This document shows positions 51,531 to 60,277 of a stretch of 64,000 nt of DNA, piece by piece. The notes under the pieces are model-generated. The model had not been told where the DNA came from. It made no database searches and was given only the letters and a program-made list of their open reading frames with translations. The stretch's first letter is position 1, and each line of letters starts with the position of its first letter. Source of the stretch: Streptomyces candidus (GTDB lineage Bacteria > Actinomycetota > Actinomycetes > Streptomycetales > Streptomycetaceae). A program made the translations under genes and the position numbers. The stretch is taken from contig NZ_JACHEM010000009.1 of NCBI RefSeq assembly GCF_014207445.1, positions 275,246-339,245 of the forward strand, written 5' to 3'.

Positions 51531-53627
51531 TCAGACGCCCTCGTACGTCACCGGCGGCGCGTCCTCGCAGAGCTCGAACCAGATCGACTTGCCCTGACCG
51601 CGCGGGTCCACGCCCCACTCGTGCGCCAGCATCTCCATCAGCAGCAGGCCGCGTCCGGAGGACGCCATTTCTCCGGGCCGCCGCTTGTGCGGCAGCTCGT
51701 CGCTGATGTCCGTCACTTCCACCCGCAGTCGCCGCTTGCCGACGGGCCCGGTCGCCCGCGCCGTCAGCAGGGCGTCCCCGTCCGTGTGCACCAGGACGTT
51801 GGTGACCATCTCGGAGACCATCAGCACCGCCGAGTCGACCTGGTCCGCGTCGGCCCAGTCGTGCAGCAGCTCGCGGAGCTGACGGCGGGTGCCCGCGATG
51901 CGCTCGGGTTCCGCCTGGGCGACGGTCAACGCGGTGGAACGTACGGCGACGACCTCCGTGGCAGTGGTCTCCCGGCTCAGCAGCAGCACCGCGATGTCGT
52001 CCTCACGCCGGTCGGACAGGGGGCCCGTGGTGTGGTGCGACGGCGGGCCGTGCACCGCCTGCACCAGTTCGTCGGCCAGTTTCTCCAGGTCGAGTTCGCG
52101 GTGGCTCTCCATGATCGTACGGAGTCTCGACCAGCCGGAGTCCAGGTCGTGGCCACCGGTCTCGATCAGCCCGTCCGTGCAGACCATGAGCGTCTCGCCG
52201 GGCTCCAGGGCGAGCCGGGTCGTCGGGTAGTCGGTGTCCGGGTCGATGCCCAGCGGCAGTCCGCCGGCCGTCGTCCGTACGAGGACGGTCCCGTCGGGCA
52301 TGCGCACCGCGGGCTCCGGATGGCCCGCCCGCGCCAGCTCGACCGTCCCGTCCGCGGGGTCGACCTCCAGGTACAGGCAGGTCGCGAAGCGCGGACTGGA
52401 GTGGTCCTCGGGGGCGTAGGAGTCGGTGATGCCGTGCAGGAAGCGGGACGCGCGGGAGAGCACGGCATCCGGCCGGTGGCCCTCGGAGGCGTACGCGCGC
52501 AGGGCGATCCGTAGCTGGCCCATCAGCCCCGCCGCCCGTACGTCGTGCCCCTGCACGTCCCCGATGACCAGCGCGAACCGCCCCCCGGGCAGCGCGATCA
52601 TGTCGTACCAGTCGCCGCCGACCTGGAGACCGCCACCGGTCGGCACGTAACGCGCCGCGACCTTCATGCCCGGTATGTCGGGCCCCAGCGTCGGCAGCAT
52701 GGACCGTTGAAGGCCCGCCGAGAGCTCCCGCTCCGACTCCTCCACCCCGGCCCTGGCGAGGGCCTGCGCGAGCATCCGCGCCACCGTCGTCAGCACCGAC
52801 CGCTCGTCCGGGGTGAACGCGACGGGATGCGCGAAGCCCGCCATCCACGCGCCCATCGTCCGCCCCGCCACGATCAGCGGCAGGAACGCCCACGACCTGC
52901 GGCCGAACCTCTCGGCCAGCGGCCAGGTCGCCGGGAACCTCCTCCGGTACTCCTCCGGGGTGGGCAGATAGATCGCCCGGCCTGTCCGTACGACCTCGGC
53001 CGCCGGGTAGTCGGTGTCCAGCGGCATGTTGCTGAACGGCTGCTCGTCGCCCGGCTTGTGCCCGTGGTGCCCGATCGTCGTCAGCCGGTCGCCCGCCACC
53101 CCGAACACCGCGAGGCCGTCCGGAGAGAACCCGGGCATCGACAGCGACGCCGCCACCCGCAGCACCTCCGCCGTGGACCGGGCCTCCGCCAGCGCACGCC
53201 CCGCGTCCAGCAGGAACGCCTCCCGGGAGCGCCGCCAGTCTCCGGTCACGGGGGTGCGCGCCGCGGTGCCCGGCGGGGACTCGGCGACCTCCTGGATGGT
53301 GCCGATGAGCTGGTAGTCGCCGTCGGCGCCGAAGGGCCGTGACCGGCTGCGTACCGTACGCAGAACCTGCCGTCCGTCCTCGGACATGACCCGCAGCCGG
53401 GCTTCCGCGAGGGTGCCCTCGGCGACGGCGAGCTGCACGATGCCGTGTATCTCGTTCCAGTCCACCGGATGGAAACGGGAGCGGGCGGCCGACTCGGTGA
53501 GTGTGACTTCCTCGGCGGGCAGGCCGACAAGGCGGGCCGCCTCGGCGTCGAAGGCAACGGTCCCGGCGGCGTTGTCCCATCGCCACAGGCCCGTGTCGAT
53601 CGCGGCCAGCACGTCCTCGGTGCGCAT
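51531..53627 (-). CDS. PAS-GAF-SpoIIE phosphatase-HATPase regulator
   Basis: A 698-residue signalling protein. A PAS domain is at 5-115 (GLWRWDNAAGTVAFDAEAAR). A GAF domain is at 140-300. A PP2C-like SpoIIE phosphatase is at 340-545 with metal motifs VGGDWYDMIALPGGRFALVI and IGDVQGHDVRAAGLMG, and LMVCTDGLIETGG. A GHKL ATPase of the anti-sigma kinase kind is at 570-690 with MVSEMVTNVLVHTDG (N box) and SSGRGLLLMEMLAHEWGVDP. Such proteins both dephosphorylate and phosphorylate anti-sigma antagonists, switching stress sigma factors. No partner is encoded adjacent. GGAAG 9 nt before ATG 53627 supports the start. Confidence 0.9.
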   Translation of the reverse strand: MRTEDVLAAIDTGLWRWDNAAGTVAFDAEAARLVGLPAEEVTLTESAARSRFHPVDWNEIHGIVQLAVAEGTLAEARLRVMSEDGRQVLRTVRSRSRPFGADGDYQLIGTIQEVAESPPGTAARTPVTGDWRRSREAFLLDAGRALAEARSTAEVLRVAASLSMPGFSPDGLAVFGVAGDRLTTIGHHGHKPGDEQPFSNMPLDTDYPAAEVVRTGRAIYLPTPEEYRRRFPATWPLAERFGRRSWAFLPLIVAGRTMGAWMAGFAHPVAFTPDERSVLTTVARMLAQALARAGVEESERELSAGLQRSMLPTLGPDIPGMKVAARYVPTGGGLQVGGDWYDMIALPGGRFALVIGDVQGHDVRAAGLMGQLRIALRAYASEGHRPDAVLSRASRFLHGITDSYAPEDHSSPRFATCLYLEVDPADGTVELARAGHPEPAVRMPDGTVLVRTTAGGLPLGIDPDTDYPTTRLALEPGETLMVCTDGLIETGGHDLDSGWSRLRTIMESHRELDLEKLADELVQAVHGPPSHHTTGPLSDRREDDIAVLLLSRETTATEVVAVRSTALTVAQAEPERIAGTRRQLRELLHDWADADQVDSAVLMVSEMVTNVLVHTDGDALLTARATGPVGKRRLRVEVTDISDELPHKRRPGEMASSGRGLLLMEMLAHEWGVDPRGQGKSIWFELCEDAPPVTYEGV

Positions 53628-53683
53628 GGGGACATACTTCCAGGTTGCGCGGAGATGGGCCGCTCGGGGCACCGGCAGGTGAT

Positions 53684-53697
53684 GTTTCACGTGAAAC
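53684..53697. other. parS site 10 (perfect)
   Basis: GTTTCACGTGAAAC in the divergent gap between the phosphatase gene and aspS, 96 bp before the aspS ATG. Confidence 0.93.
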
Positions 53698-53757
53698 GTG
53701 GCCTGAAAAACGGGATGCGTGCGGCCGGTAACCTGGACCGGAGTTGATTCCCGCCTG

Positions 53758-53781
53758 TCTCGCGAAGAATCTCGCGAAGAA
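53758..53781 (+). repeat. 12-bp direct repeat in the aspS leader
   Basis: TCTCGCGAAGAA occurs twice back to back just upstream of aspS, each copy with the palindrome TCGCGA. It could be a protein-binding site or part of the leader RNA. Upstream is the inverted repeat CCGGT-n7-ACCGG (53725-53741) around TAACCT, a possible -10. Confidence 0.55.
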
Positions 53782-53792
53782 TTGGATGAACG

Positions 53793-55559
53793 ATGCAGCA
53801 TCGGTACAGGTCCCACACGTGCGGCGAGCTCCGCGCCTCCGACGTCGGCGCAGACGTCCGGCTGAGCGGCTGGCTGCACAACCGTCGCGACCTGGGCGGC
53901 ATCCTCTTCATCGATCTGCGCGACCACTACGGCATCACGCAGCTCGTCGCCCGTCCCGGCACCCCCGGCAACGAGGCCCTTGCGAAGCTCACCAAGGAGA
54001 CGGTCGTCCGCATCGACGGCAAGGTCTCCGCCCGTGGCGCGGACAACGTCAACGCCGAGCTGCCCACCGGCGAGGTCGAGATCGAGGTGAGCGGGGTCGA
54101 GGTGCTGGGCGCCGCCGCCCCGCTGCCCTTCACGATCAACGCCGACGACGGCGTGAACGAGGAGCGGCGCCTGGAGTACCGCTTCCTCGACCTGCGCCGC
54201 GAGCGCATGCACCGCAACATCATGCTGCGCTCGTCCGTCATCGCGTCGATCCGCTCGAAGATGGTGGCGCTGGGCTTCAACGAGATGGCGACGCCGATCC
54301 TCACCGCGACCTCTCCCGAGGGCGCCCGTGACTTCGTCGTTCCGTCCCGTCTGAACCCCGGCAAGTTCTACGCGCTGCCGCAGGCGCCGCAGCAGTTCAA
54401 GCAGCTGCTGATGATCTCGGGCTTCGACCGCTACTTCCAGATCGCGCCGTGCTTCCGCGACGAGGACGCCCGCGCGGACCGCTCGCCGGGCGAGTTCTAC
54501 CAGCTCGACGTCGAGATGAGCTTCGTCGAGCAGGAAGACGTCTTCCAGCCCATCGAGAAGCTGATGACGGAGCTCTTCACCGAGTTCGGCAACGGCCGCG
54601 AGGTCACCTCGCCCTTCCCGCGCATCCCGTTCCGCGAGTCGATGCTGAAGTACGGCAACGACAAGCCGGACCTGCGCGCCAAGCTGGAGCTCGTCGACGT
54701 CACGGACGTCTTCGCCGACTCGGGCTTCAAGGCCTTCGCCGGCAAGCACGTCCGCGCGCTGCCCGTGCCGGACACCGCGAAGCAGTCCCGCAAGTTCTTC
54801 GACGGCCTCGGCGACTACGCGGTCGAGCAGGGCGCGAAGGGCCTGGCGTGGGTCCGCGTCGGCGAGGACGGCCAGCTGGCCGGCCCGATCGCCAAGTTCC
54901 TCACCGAGGACGACGTCAAGGCGCTCACCGACCGTCTCTCCCTCGTCCCCGGGCACGCGGTGTTCTTCGGCGCGGGCGAGTTCGACGAGGTCTCCAAGAT
55001 CATGTCGGCGGTTCGCGTCGAGGCCGCGAAGCGGGCCGGGCATTTCGAGGAGAACGTCTTCCGGTTCTGCTGGATCGTCGACTTCCCGATGTACGAGAAG
55101 GACGAGGAGACCGGCAGGATCGACTTCTCGCACAACCCCTTCTCGATGCCCCAGGGCGGCATGCGGGACCTGGAGGAGAAGGACCCGCTCGACATCCTGG
55201 CCTTCCAGTACGACATCGTCTGCAACGGCATCGAGCTGTCGTCGGGCGCGATCCGCAACCACGAGCCCGAGCTGATGCTCAAGGCGTTCGAGATCGCCGG
55301 CTACGAGGCCGAGACGGTCGAGCGGGAGTTCGCCGGCATGCTGCGCGCGTTCCGCCTCGGCGCTCCGCCGCACGGCGGCATCGCGCCGGGCGTCGACCGC
55401 ATCGTGATGCTCCTCGCCGACGAGCCGAACATCCGCGAGACCATCGCGTTCCCGCTCAACGGCAACGCCCAGGACCTCATGATGGGTGCCCCGACGGTCC
55501 TGGAGGAGAACCGTCTGCGCGAGCTGAACATCCAGCTGCGCAAGCCGGTCGAGAAGTAG
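53793..55559 (+). CDS. aspS: aspartyl-tRNA synthetase
   Basis: A 588-residue bacterial-type class II AspRS. An OB anticodon-binding domain comes first (VRLSGWLHNRRDLGGILFID). The catalytic core has motif 1 around FNEMATPILTATSPEGARDF, motif 2 in IAPCFRDEDARADRSPGEFY with QLDVEMSFV, the bacterial GAD insertion (about 290-420), and motif 3 in GIAPGVDRIVMLLADEPNIR. Length is normal. It charges tRNA-Asp. It is a single gene, divergent from the phosphatase gene across a parS, and closes with a clear terminator. I cannot tell a discriminating from a non-discriminating form by eye. Confidence 0.95.
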   Translation: MQHRYRSHTCGELRASDVGADVRLSGWLHNRRDLGGILFIDLRDHYGITQLVARPGTPGNEALAKLTKETVVRIDGKVSARGADNVNAELPTGEVEIEVSGVEVLGAAAPLPFTINADDGVNEERRLEYRFLDLRRERMHRNIMLRSSVIASIRSKMVALGFNEMATPILTATSPEGARDFVVPSRLNPGKFYALPQAPQQFKQLLMISGFDRYFQIAPCFRDEDARADRSPGEFYQLDVEMSFVEQEDVFQPIEKLMTELFTEFGNGREVTSPFPRIPFRESMLKYGNDKPDLRAKLELVDVTDVFADSGFKAFAGKHVRALPVPDTAKQSRKFFDGLGDYAVEQGAKGLAWVRVGEDGQLAGPIAKFLTEDDVKALTDRLSLVPGHAVFFGAGEFDEVSKIMSAVRVEAAKRAGHFEENVFRFCWIVDFPMYEKDEETGRIDFSHNPFSMPQGGMRDLEEKDPLDILAFQYDIVCNGIELSSGAIRNHEPELMLKAFEIAGYEAETVEREFAGMLRAFRLGAPPHGGIAPGVDRIVMLLADEPNIRETIAFPLNGNAQDLMMGAPTVLEENRLRELNIQLRKPVEK

Positions 55560-55585
55560 TTCGACGGACCACTCGTTCGGCAGAA

Positions 55586-55615
55586 GGGCCCGGAATCCTC
55601 GGATTCCGGGCCCTC
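55586..55615 (+). terminator. aspS terminator
   Basis: Perfect 14-bp stem AGGGCCCGGAATCC/GGATTCCGGGCCCT with a 2-nt turn, 27 nt past the aspS stop. Confidence 0.85.
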
Positions 55616-55720
55616 GTCATATGCCAGGGTCCAGCCATGGCGAAGGTGAGGGAGAAACGAGCCGGTGCCCGGCGCAAGCCCGTACCGTGGAAGGCACCAC
55701 CGATCCCGGAGGAGGCCGTC

Positions 55721-56215
55721 GTGAGTGTTGCCGAGGAGCATACGGGCGTCATCACGCAGGACGACTTCGAGGAACTGGCCCGTGTGGGCTACCGGATTCA
55801 CGAGGCAATCCGACTTGAATTCGTGAACGGGAAGATCGGGGTGAAGAAGTTGCCGGACGGCGATCATGGGCGAATGATCATCCGGCTGGCACAGAAGTGC
55901 TTGCAGCAGACCCAGGGCCTCTGGCTGCACCAGGGGCAGGGCCTGCGAGTCGGGCCGTACCGCTCGGGCAACGCCATCCCCGACGCCGTGCTCGCTCCGG
56001 ACGATGCGTTCGAGGGTCAGAGCGATTGGCCTGAGCCTGATGCGGTTCTCATGGTCGTGGAAGTGACTTCTTGGGACTCCGACACCAACCAGCGCGACCG
56101 CATCGACAAGCCCCGCGCCTATGCCGAGACCGGCATCCCCGTCTACCTCCTCGTCGACCGGGACAACCACGAGCTCAGGGTGCACTGGGGGCCCGCCAAT
56201 GGAAGTACGAGTTGA
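55721..56215 (+). CDS. Uma2 family putative nuclease, truncated by a frameshift
   Basis: A 164-residue reading frame of the Uma2 (DUF820) family, a PD-(D/E)XK-like fold. Recognisable parts are RLEFVNGKIGVKKLPDGDHG, YRSGNAIPDAVLAPDDAFEG, VLMVVEVTSWDSDTNQRDR and IDKPRAYAETGIPVYLLVDR, the nuclease-like core with catalytic Asp/Glu. The frame ends early at 56215. The expected C-terminal end continues in another frame (56197-56307), so one base seems to be missing near 56200. I start at GTG 55721 behind GGAGGAGG; an ATG at 55637 is in frame. Uma2 genes are highly expanded in Streptomyces and of unknown role. Confidence 0.75.
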   Translation: MSVAEEHTGVITQDDFEELARVGYRIHEAIRLEFVNGKIGVKKLPDGDHGRMIIRLAQKCLQQTQGLWLHQGQGLRVGPYRSGNAIPDAVLAPDDAFEGQSDWPEPDAVLMVVEVTSWDSDTNQRDRIDKPRAYAETGIPVYLLVDRDNHELRVHWGPANGSTS

Positions 56216-56307
56216 CGCAGAAGGTGCCCTTCGGGAAGACCGTCACCCTCCCCGACCCCGTCGGCATCGAGCTCGACACCGAGCCGCTCAAGAGCTGGGT
56301 GGACTGA
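56197..56307 (+). pseudogene. out-of-frame C-terminal end of the Uma2 gene
   Basis: KYELTQKVPFGKTVTLPDPV followed by GIELDTEPLKSWVD is the standard end of Uma2 proteins, but lies in a different frame from the part upstream. Adding one base at about 56200 would join them into one protein of about 195 residues. Confidence 0.75.
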
Positions 56308-56395
56308 CCCGGGGCGGACGCGGCGCGGCTACGGCAGCCGCCACCTCAGTGCTTTGTTGCCGGCCCACTTGGCGCTGTCCGGCCGACATGTCCGT

Positions 56396-56450
56396 CCGTA
56401 CGGCGAGAGGGCCCGGGATCTCCACGATCCCGGGCCCTCTCGCCGTACGG
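56396..56450 (-). terminator. very strong hairpin after metG
   Basis: A 25-bp perfect stem (56396-56420 against 56426-56450; core GAGAGGGCCCGGGATC) with a 5-nt loop TCCAC. It begins 10 nt past the metG stop on the minus strand and faces the Uma2 gene end, so it may serve both. Confidence 0.9.
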
Positions 56451-56459
56451 AGCACCGAC

Positions 56460-58070
56460 CTACACGGCCGGCTTCTCCTCCAGGCGCGGGAACAGCACCG
56501 CGCCCTTCGTCACCGTCGCGCCCACCGGCAGCTGACCCCAGACGGCCGCGTCCTGCACCGGCTGTGCGGCGAGCGCGCCCAGACCGGCCGCGTCCGCGCC
56601 CAGCGAGTCCCACAGCTTCTGCGACGTGTCCGGCATCACCGCGTTCAGCAGGACGGCCATCGCGCGCAGCGACTCGGCGGAGGTGTAGAGGATCGTCGCG
56701 AGACGTGCCCGGCCCTCCTCCGAGTCGTCCTTGGCCACCTTCCACGGCTCCTGCTCCGTGATGTACCCGTTGACCTGCTTCACGAAGTCGAAGATCGCCA
56801 GGATGCCGCCCTGGAAGTCCAGCTCCTCGCCGATCAGCCGGTCCGCCTCGGCGACAGCCTTCGCGAGGCCCTCCTGCACGGCGGTCTCCGCCGCGCCGGA
56901 AGCGGACGCCGCGGGCAGCGTCCCGCCGAAGTACTTGCCGATCATGGCGGCCACCCGCGAGGCGAGGTTGCCGAAGTCGTTGGCCAGCTCGGAGGTGTAC
57001 CGGGCGGTGAAGTCCTCCCACGAGAACGAGCCGTCGCTGCCGAAGGCGATCGCCCGCAGGAAGTACCAGCGGTAGGCGTCCACGCCGAAGTGCGAGGTCA
57101 GGTCCTGCGGCTTGATGCCGGTCAGGTTCGACTTCGACATCTTCTCGCCGCCGACCATCAGCCAGCCGTTGGCCGAGACCCGGCCCGGCACCGGCAGCCC
57201 CTGCGCCATCAGCATGGCGGGCCAGATCACCGAGTGGAAGCGGAGGATGTCCTTGCCGATGAGGTGCACGTCCGCGGGGAAGACGGACTTGAACTTCTCC
57301 TCGTCCGCCCCATAGCCCGCCGCCGTCGCGTAGTTCAGCAGCGCGTCGACCCATACGTAGATGACGTGCTTGTCGTCCCACGGCACGGGGACACCCCAGT
57401 CGAACGTCGACCGCGAGATCGACAGGTCCTGAAGCCCCTGCTTGACGAAGTTCACGACCTCGTTGCGCGCGGACTCCGGCTGGATGAAGCCGGGGTTGGC
57501 CTCGTAGAACTCCAGCAGCTTCGGGCCGTACTCGCTCAGCTTGAAGAAGTAGTTCTCCTCCTTGAGGATCTCCACCGGCTTCTTGTGCACGGGACAGAGC
57601 TTCGTCCCGTCCTCCGCCTCGATGAGGTCGCCGGGGAGCTTGTACTCCTCGCAGCCCACGCAGTACGGGCCCTCGTAGCCGCCCTTGTAGATCTCGCCCT
57701 TGTCGTACAGGTCCTGCACGAACTCCTGGACGCGGTCGGTGTGACGCTTCTCCGTCGTCCGGATGAAGTCGTCGTTCGCGATGTTGAGGTGCTCCCAGAG
57801 AGGCTTCCAGGCCTCTTCGACGAGCTTGTCGCACCATTCCTGGGGCGTGACCCCGTTCGCCTCGGCAGTGCGCATGATCTTCTGACCGTGCTCGTCCGTG
57901 CCGGTGAGGTACCACACCTTCTCGCCGCGCTGACGGTGCCAGCGCGTGAGCACGTCGCCTGCGACGGTCGTGTAGGCGTGGCCCAGGTGAGGAGCGTCGT
58001 TGACGTAGTAAATGGGGGTCGTGACGTAGTACGCCGCCGCCCCCTGCTTCTCGATTCCAGTGGCCGCCAT
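56460..58070 (-). CDS. metG: methionyl-tRNA synthetase
   Basis: A 536-residue class I MetRS. HIGH is NDAPHLGHAYTT near 28 and KMSKS is VGGEKMSKSNLTG near 308. The zinc knuckle has CVGC (about 136) and CPVH (about 158), a C3H set. The anticodon-binding helical domain follows from about 400. There is no C-terminal tRNA-binding EMAP domain, as in shorter bacterial forms. It charges tRNA-Met. The ATG at 58070 is the natural start. The hairpin in front of it ends the vWA gene transcript. Confidence 0.95.
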   Translation of the reverse strand: MAATGIEKQGAAAYYVTTPIYYVNDAPHLGHAYTTVAGDVLTRWHRQRGEKVWYLTGTDEHGQKIMRTAEANGVTPQEWCDKLVEEAWKPLWEHLNIANDDFIRTTEKRHTDRVQEFVQDLYDKGEIYKGGYEGPYCVGCEEYKLPGDLIEAEDGTKLCPVHKKPVEILKEENYFFKLSEYGPKLLEFYEANPGFIQPESARNEVVNFVKQGLQDLSISRSTFDWGVPVPWDDKHVIYVWVDALLNYATAAGYGADEEKFKSVFPADVHLIGKDILRFHSVIWPAMLMAQGLPVPGRVSANGWLMVGGEKMSKSNLTGIKPQDLTSHFGVDAYRWYFLRAIAFGSDGSFSWEDFTARYTSELANDFGNLASRVAAMIGKYFGGTLPAASASGAAETAVQEGLAKAVAEADRLIGEELDFQGGILAIFDFVKQVNGYITEQEPWKVAKDDSEEGRARLATILYTSAESLRAMAVLLNAVMPDTSQKLWDSLGADAAGLGALAAQPVQDAAVWGQLPVGATVTKGAVLFPRLEEKPAV

Positions 58071-58117
58071 GCGGGAAATCTTAATCGCCGGTACGAGGCC
58101 CCCTCACCCGCATAAAA

Positions 58118-58150
58118 GGCCGCCCCGGCCTGTACGAGCCCGGGGCGGCC
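58118..58150 (-). terminator. intrinsic terminator of the vWA gene
   Basis: An 11-bp stem GGCCGCCCCGG/CCGGGGCGGCC followed on the minus strand by TTTTATG, a classic factor-independent layout. It lies 51 nt past the vWA stop and just before metG. Confidence 0.85.
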
Positions 58151-58156
58151 CCTCAT

Positions 58157-58200
58157 GTGTGCTGGTGGGGGTACGGGGGTGTGCTGGTGGGGGTACGGGG
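58157..58200. repeat. 22-bp perfect tandem duplication
   Basis: Two exact 22-bp copies (58157-58178, 58179-58200; core CTGGTGGGGGTACGGGG) directly behind the vWA stop codon. Confidence 0.9.
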
Positions 58201-58201
58201 G

Positions 58202-59947
58202 TCAGCCCTTCAGCCACTCCGCCGAGCCGGCCAGCAGACCCTTGTAGAGGGCGGCGTCGGTGAGATCGGCGGGCGCCGGGCCCGCGTGGAAGAAGGCGGC
58301 GTTCGGGGCGTCCAGCTTCCGCAGGTAGTCAAAGCCCTTCGCCTCCGTCTCCCCGAAGGCCACGAACTGCCAGAAGAGGGGCAGCCGGGCGGCCTCGGCG
58401 AGCGCGGCGGTCGCGGCCCCCTTGGCCTCGGGTGCGCCATCCGTCTGGAAGATCACGAGGGCGGGGCCGTCGTGGTCACCGTCCTTCTCGTAGTGCTCCA
58501 CGACCTCCTCGATGGCGCGGTGGTAGCTGGTGCGGCCCATGTGCCCGAGTCCGGCGTGCAGGGTGTCGATCTTGCCCGGGGCGTCGTCGAGCGTGATCGC
58601 TCCGGTGCCGTCGATGTCCGACGAGAAGAAGACGACGGGCACCTCACCGCTCTCGTCGAGGTGCGCGGAGAGCGCGAGGGCCTGCTCGCCGAGCTTCTGG
58701 GCGCTGCCGTCCTTGTAGTACGGACGCATGGAACCCGACCGGTCGAGCACGAGGTACACCCGCGCCCGCGCCCCCTCCACGCCCGCCTTCGTGAGCGCGG
58801 CCCCGGCGGCCCGGTACGCCCCGGCGACCTTCGCCGTCCGCGACTTCACGTGAGCGGCACTGAGGGCGGGTCCGTCGGATGCGGAGCCCTCGGCGGGGGT
58901 GCCCTGGGCCGGGATGCGCCTGGCCTCGGGCTCGTCGTCCGGCTGGGAGTTGCTCGCGGTCGCGGGCCTGACCTCGGGCTCGGGCTCGTTCGCGGTCGCC
59001 GGCTCCGGCTTGTTCGCGGCCTTGGACTTGCTTCGCGGCTTGGGCCCGGCCTTGCTCGCGGGCTTCGCCTTGTTTACGGGCTCGGCCTTGCTCGTGGGTC
59101 CGGGTACGCCGGTGGGCTCGGCTGTCGCGGCGGGCCCGGGCTCTGTCTCCGGCCCGGGTACGGCGGAGGGCTCGGCCCCTGCGCTGGGCTTGTCCTCTGC
59201 GGTGGGCTTCGCAGCGGGGGCAAGCTCGGGGTCGGCCTCGGCTGCGGTGGGGTCGGGGTCGGCCACGGCGGGCCGGGTCTTCGCGACCGGCTCCGGGCTC
59301 GCTGCTGCGGCGGGCTCGGCGGTCGGTTCCGTTGCGGGCCCTGCGTCCGGGGCGGCCGCGTCCGTCACGGACGTGTCCGCCCCGGTGGGGTCCGTCGCCG
59401 ACGTGTCCGCGCTGGTCGTGGCCGCCTCGGTCGTGGGCGGTTCCGTGGTGGCGGCGGCCGGTTCGGCCGGGGCCGGGACCTGTTCCGGACTTGTGCCGCG
59501 GTCCGTCTGGGCCGGGACCTGGCCCTTCGCGGATGCGGGCCCGGCACCGGTGGGCTGTGTGGCGGCGGGCTCCTCGCTGGGGGTCTGCTGCGCCGGTACG
59601 TTCACCTCGCGCGCGGCGGGTTCGTCCGCGGACGGCTTCGACTTGGGCTTGTCGAAGGCCTCGGCCACCAGGTCCGCAGCGAGGCTTCGCTCCGCGTCCG
59701 TACGGGCCGCAGACGTCTCCGTCGTCGAACCGGCCTTTCCCGTAACGGAGTTGACCGAGTCCGCGCTTCCGGCTACCTCCTTGGCCCGACCGGTGTCCGC
59801 CGACCTCTCGCGCTCGGCCTGGGCCGGTACCGAGGGCGCTGCCGGCGCCGACTCGCTGGATCCGCTCGACTCGTTCGACTCGTTCGGACCGTCGGTCTGT
59901 TCCGTCCGGCCGCCAAACACCTTGCGCAGCAAGCTCCGAATGCCCAT
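58202..59947 (-). CDS. vWA (TerF/TerY-like) domain protein with long disordered N-terminus
   Basis: A 581-residue protein. Residues 1-12 (MGIRSLLRKVFG) are a basic-hydrophobic start. Residues 13-370 are a low-complexity Ala/Pro/Glu/Thr stretch with many AEPTAEP-like units. From about 370 a helical lead (KVAGAYRAAGAALTKAGVEG) and a vWA domain follow: MIDAS motif LVLDRSGSMRPYY near 400, then FFSSDIDGTG, a Thr in MGRTSYHRAIEEVVEHYE and VIFQTDGAPEAKG. The C-domain matches the vWA-TerF group of tellurite or stress clusters, which bind calcium or metal-dependent partners. No other ter gene is adjacent. The start is ATG 59947. Confidence 0.83.
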   Translation of the reverse strand: MGIRSLLRKVFGGRTEQTDGPNESNESSGSSESAPAAPSVPAQAERERSADTGRAKEVAGSADSVNSVTGKAGSTTETSAARTDAERSLAADLVAEAFDKPKSKPSADEPAAREVNVPAQQTPSEEPAATQPTGAGPASAKGQVPAQTDRGTSPEQVPAPAEPAAATTEPPTTEAATTSADTSATDPTGADTSVTDAAAPDAGPATEPTAEPAAAASPEPVAKTRPAVADPDPTAAEADPELAPAAKPTAEDKPSAGAEPSAVPGPETEPGPAATAEPTGVPGPTSKAEPVNKAKPASKAGPKPRSKSKAANKPEPATANEPEPEVRPATASNSQPDDEPEARRIPAQGTPAEGSASDGPALSAAHVKSRTAKVAGAYRAAGAALTKAGVEGARARVYLVLDRSGSMRPYYKDGSAQKLGEQALALSAHLDESGEVPVVFFSSDIDGTGAITLDDAPGKIDTLHAGLGHMGRTSYHRAIEEVVEHYEKDGDHDGPALVIFQTDGAPEAKGAATAALAEAARLPLFWQFVAFGETEAKGFDYLRKLDAPNAAFFHAGPAPADLTDAALYKGLLAGSAEWLKG

Positions 59948-60277
59948 GGGCGAGGCCTTTCGACTGAGAGTGATGTGAGTGAGTGGGGTGCGGTGCACTT
60001 CCATGACCGGGTATGTCCACGGCTGGCACGATTGATCCCTGACCAGGGGTGACACGTAAGGTTAGCGGCCGCATTCGGTCGCCCGGAGCAGTGCCTTCCG
60101 AGGCTTTGGACTACGTTTTTGGACCCCGATTGGGCCGCCCGGGTGGGGTTTGTCCGAAGAACTGCGAATCGGAGTGGCGGTCCGTGCCTTCCCGTGCGTC
60201 GTCCGCATCATGAGGACAGTACGAAAACCGGACATCCCGGAACCGAAGCGTTCCGGGTCACCTCATGGAGTCGTGTC
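59948..60277. promoter_or_regulatory. divergent region between vWA and secreted-protein genes
   Basis: About 330 bp with no gene. It contains a near-palindrome CCCTG-n2-CAGGG (60037-60048) upstream of the vWA gene. An 8-bp hairpin CCCGGAAC-n6-GTTCCGGG (60236-60257) lies just ahead of the secreted-protein start; it could be an operator or a leader structure. Confidence 0.45.

Noticed and set aside
53628..55373. Minus-strand extension of the phosphatase frame across aspS
   Set aside because: It is antisense to the aspartyl-tRNA synthetase and lacks any domain. The real phosphatase start with PAS domain and ribosome site is at 53627.
58850..58862. Another parS-like site
   Set aside because: CTTCACGTGAGCG matches only the central CACGTGA core and lacks the flanking bases; it is a chance match in coding DNA.
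58157..60052. Plus-strand frame opposite the vWA gene
   Set aside because: Its Gly/Leu/Arg repeats mirror the Ala/Pro repeats of the real vWA arm. There is no ribosome site or domain.
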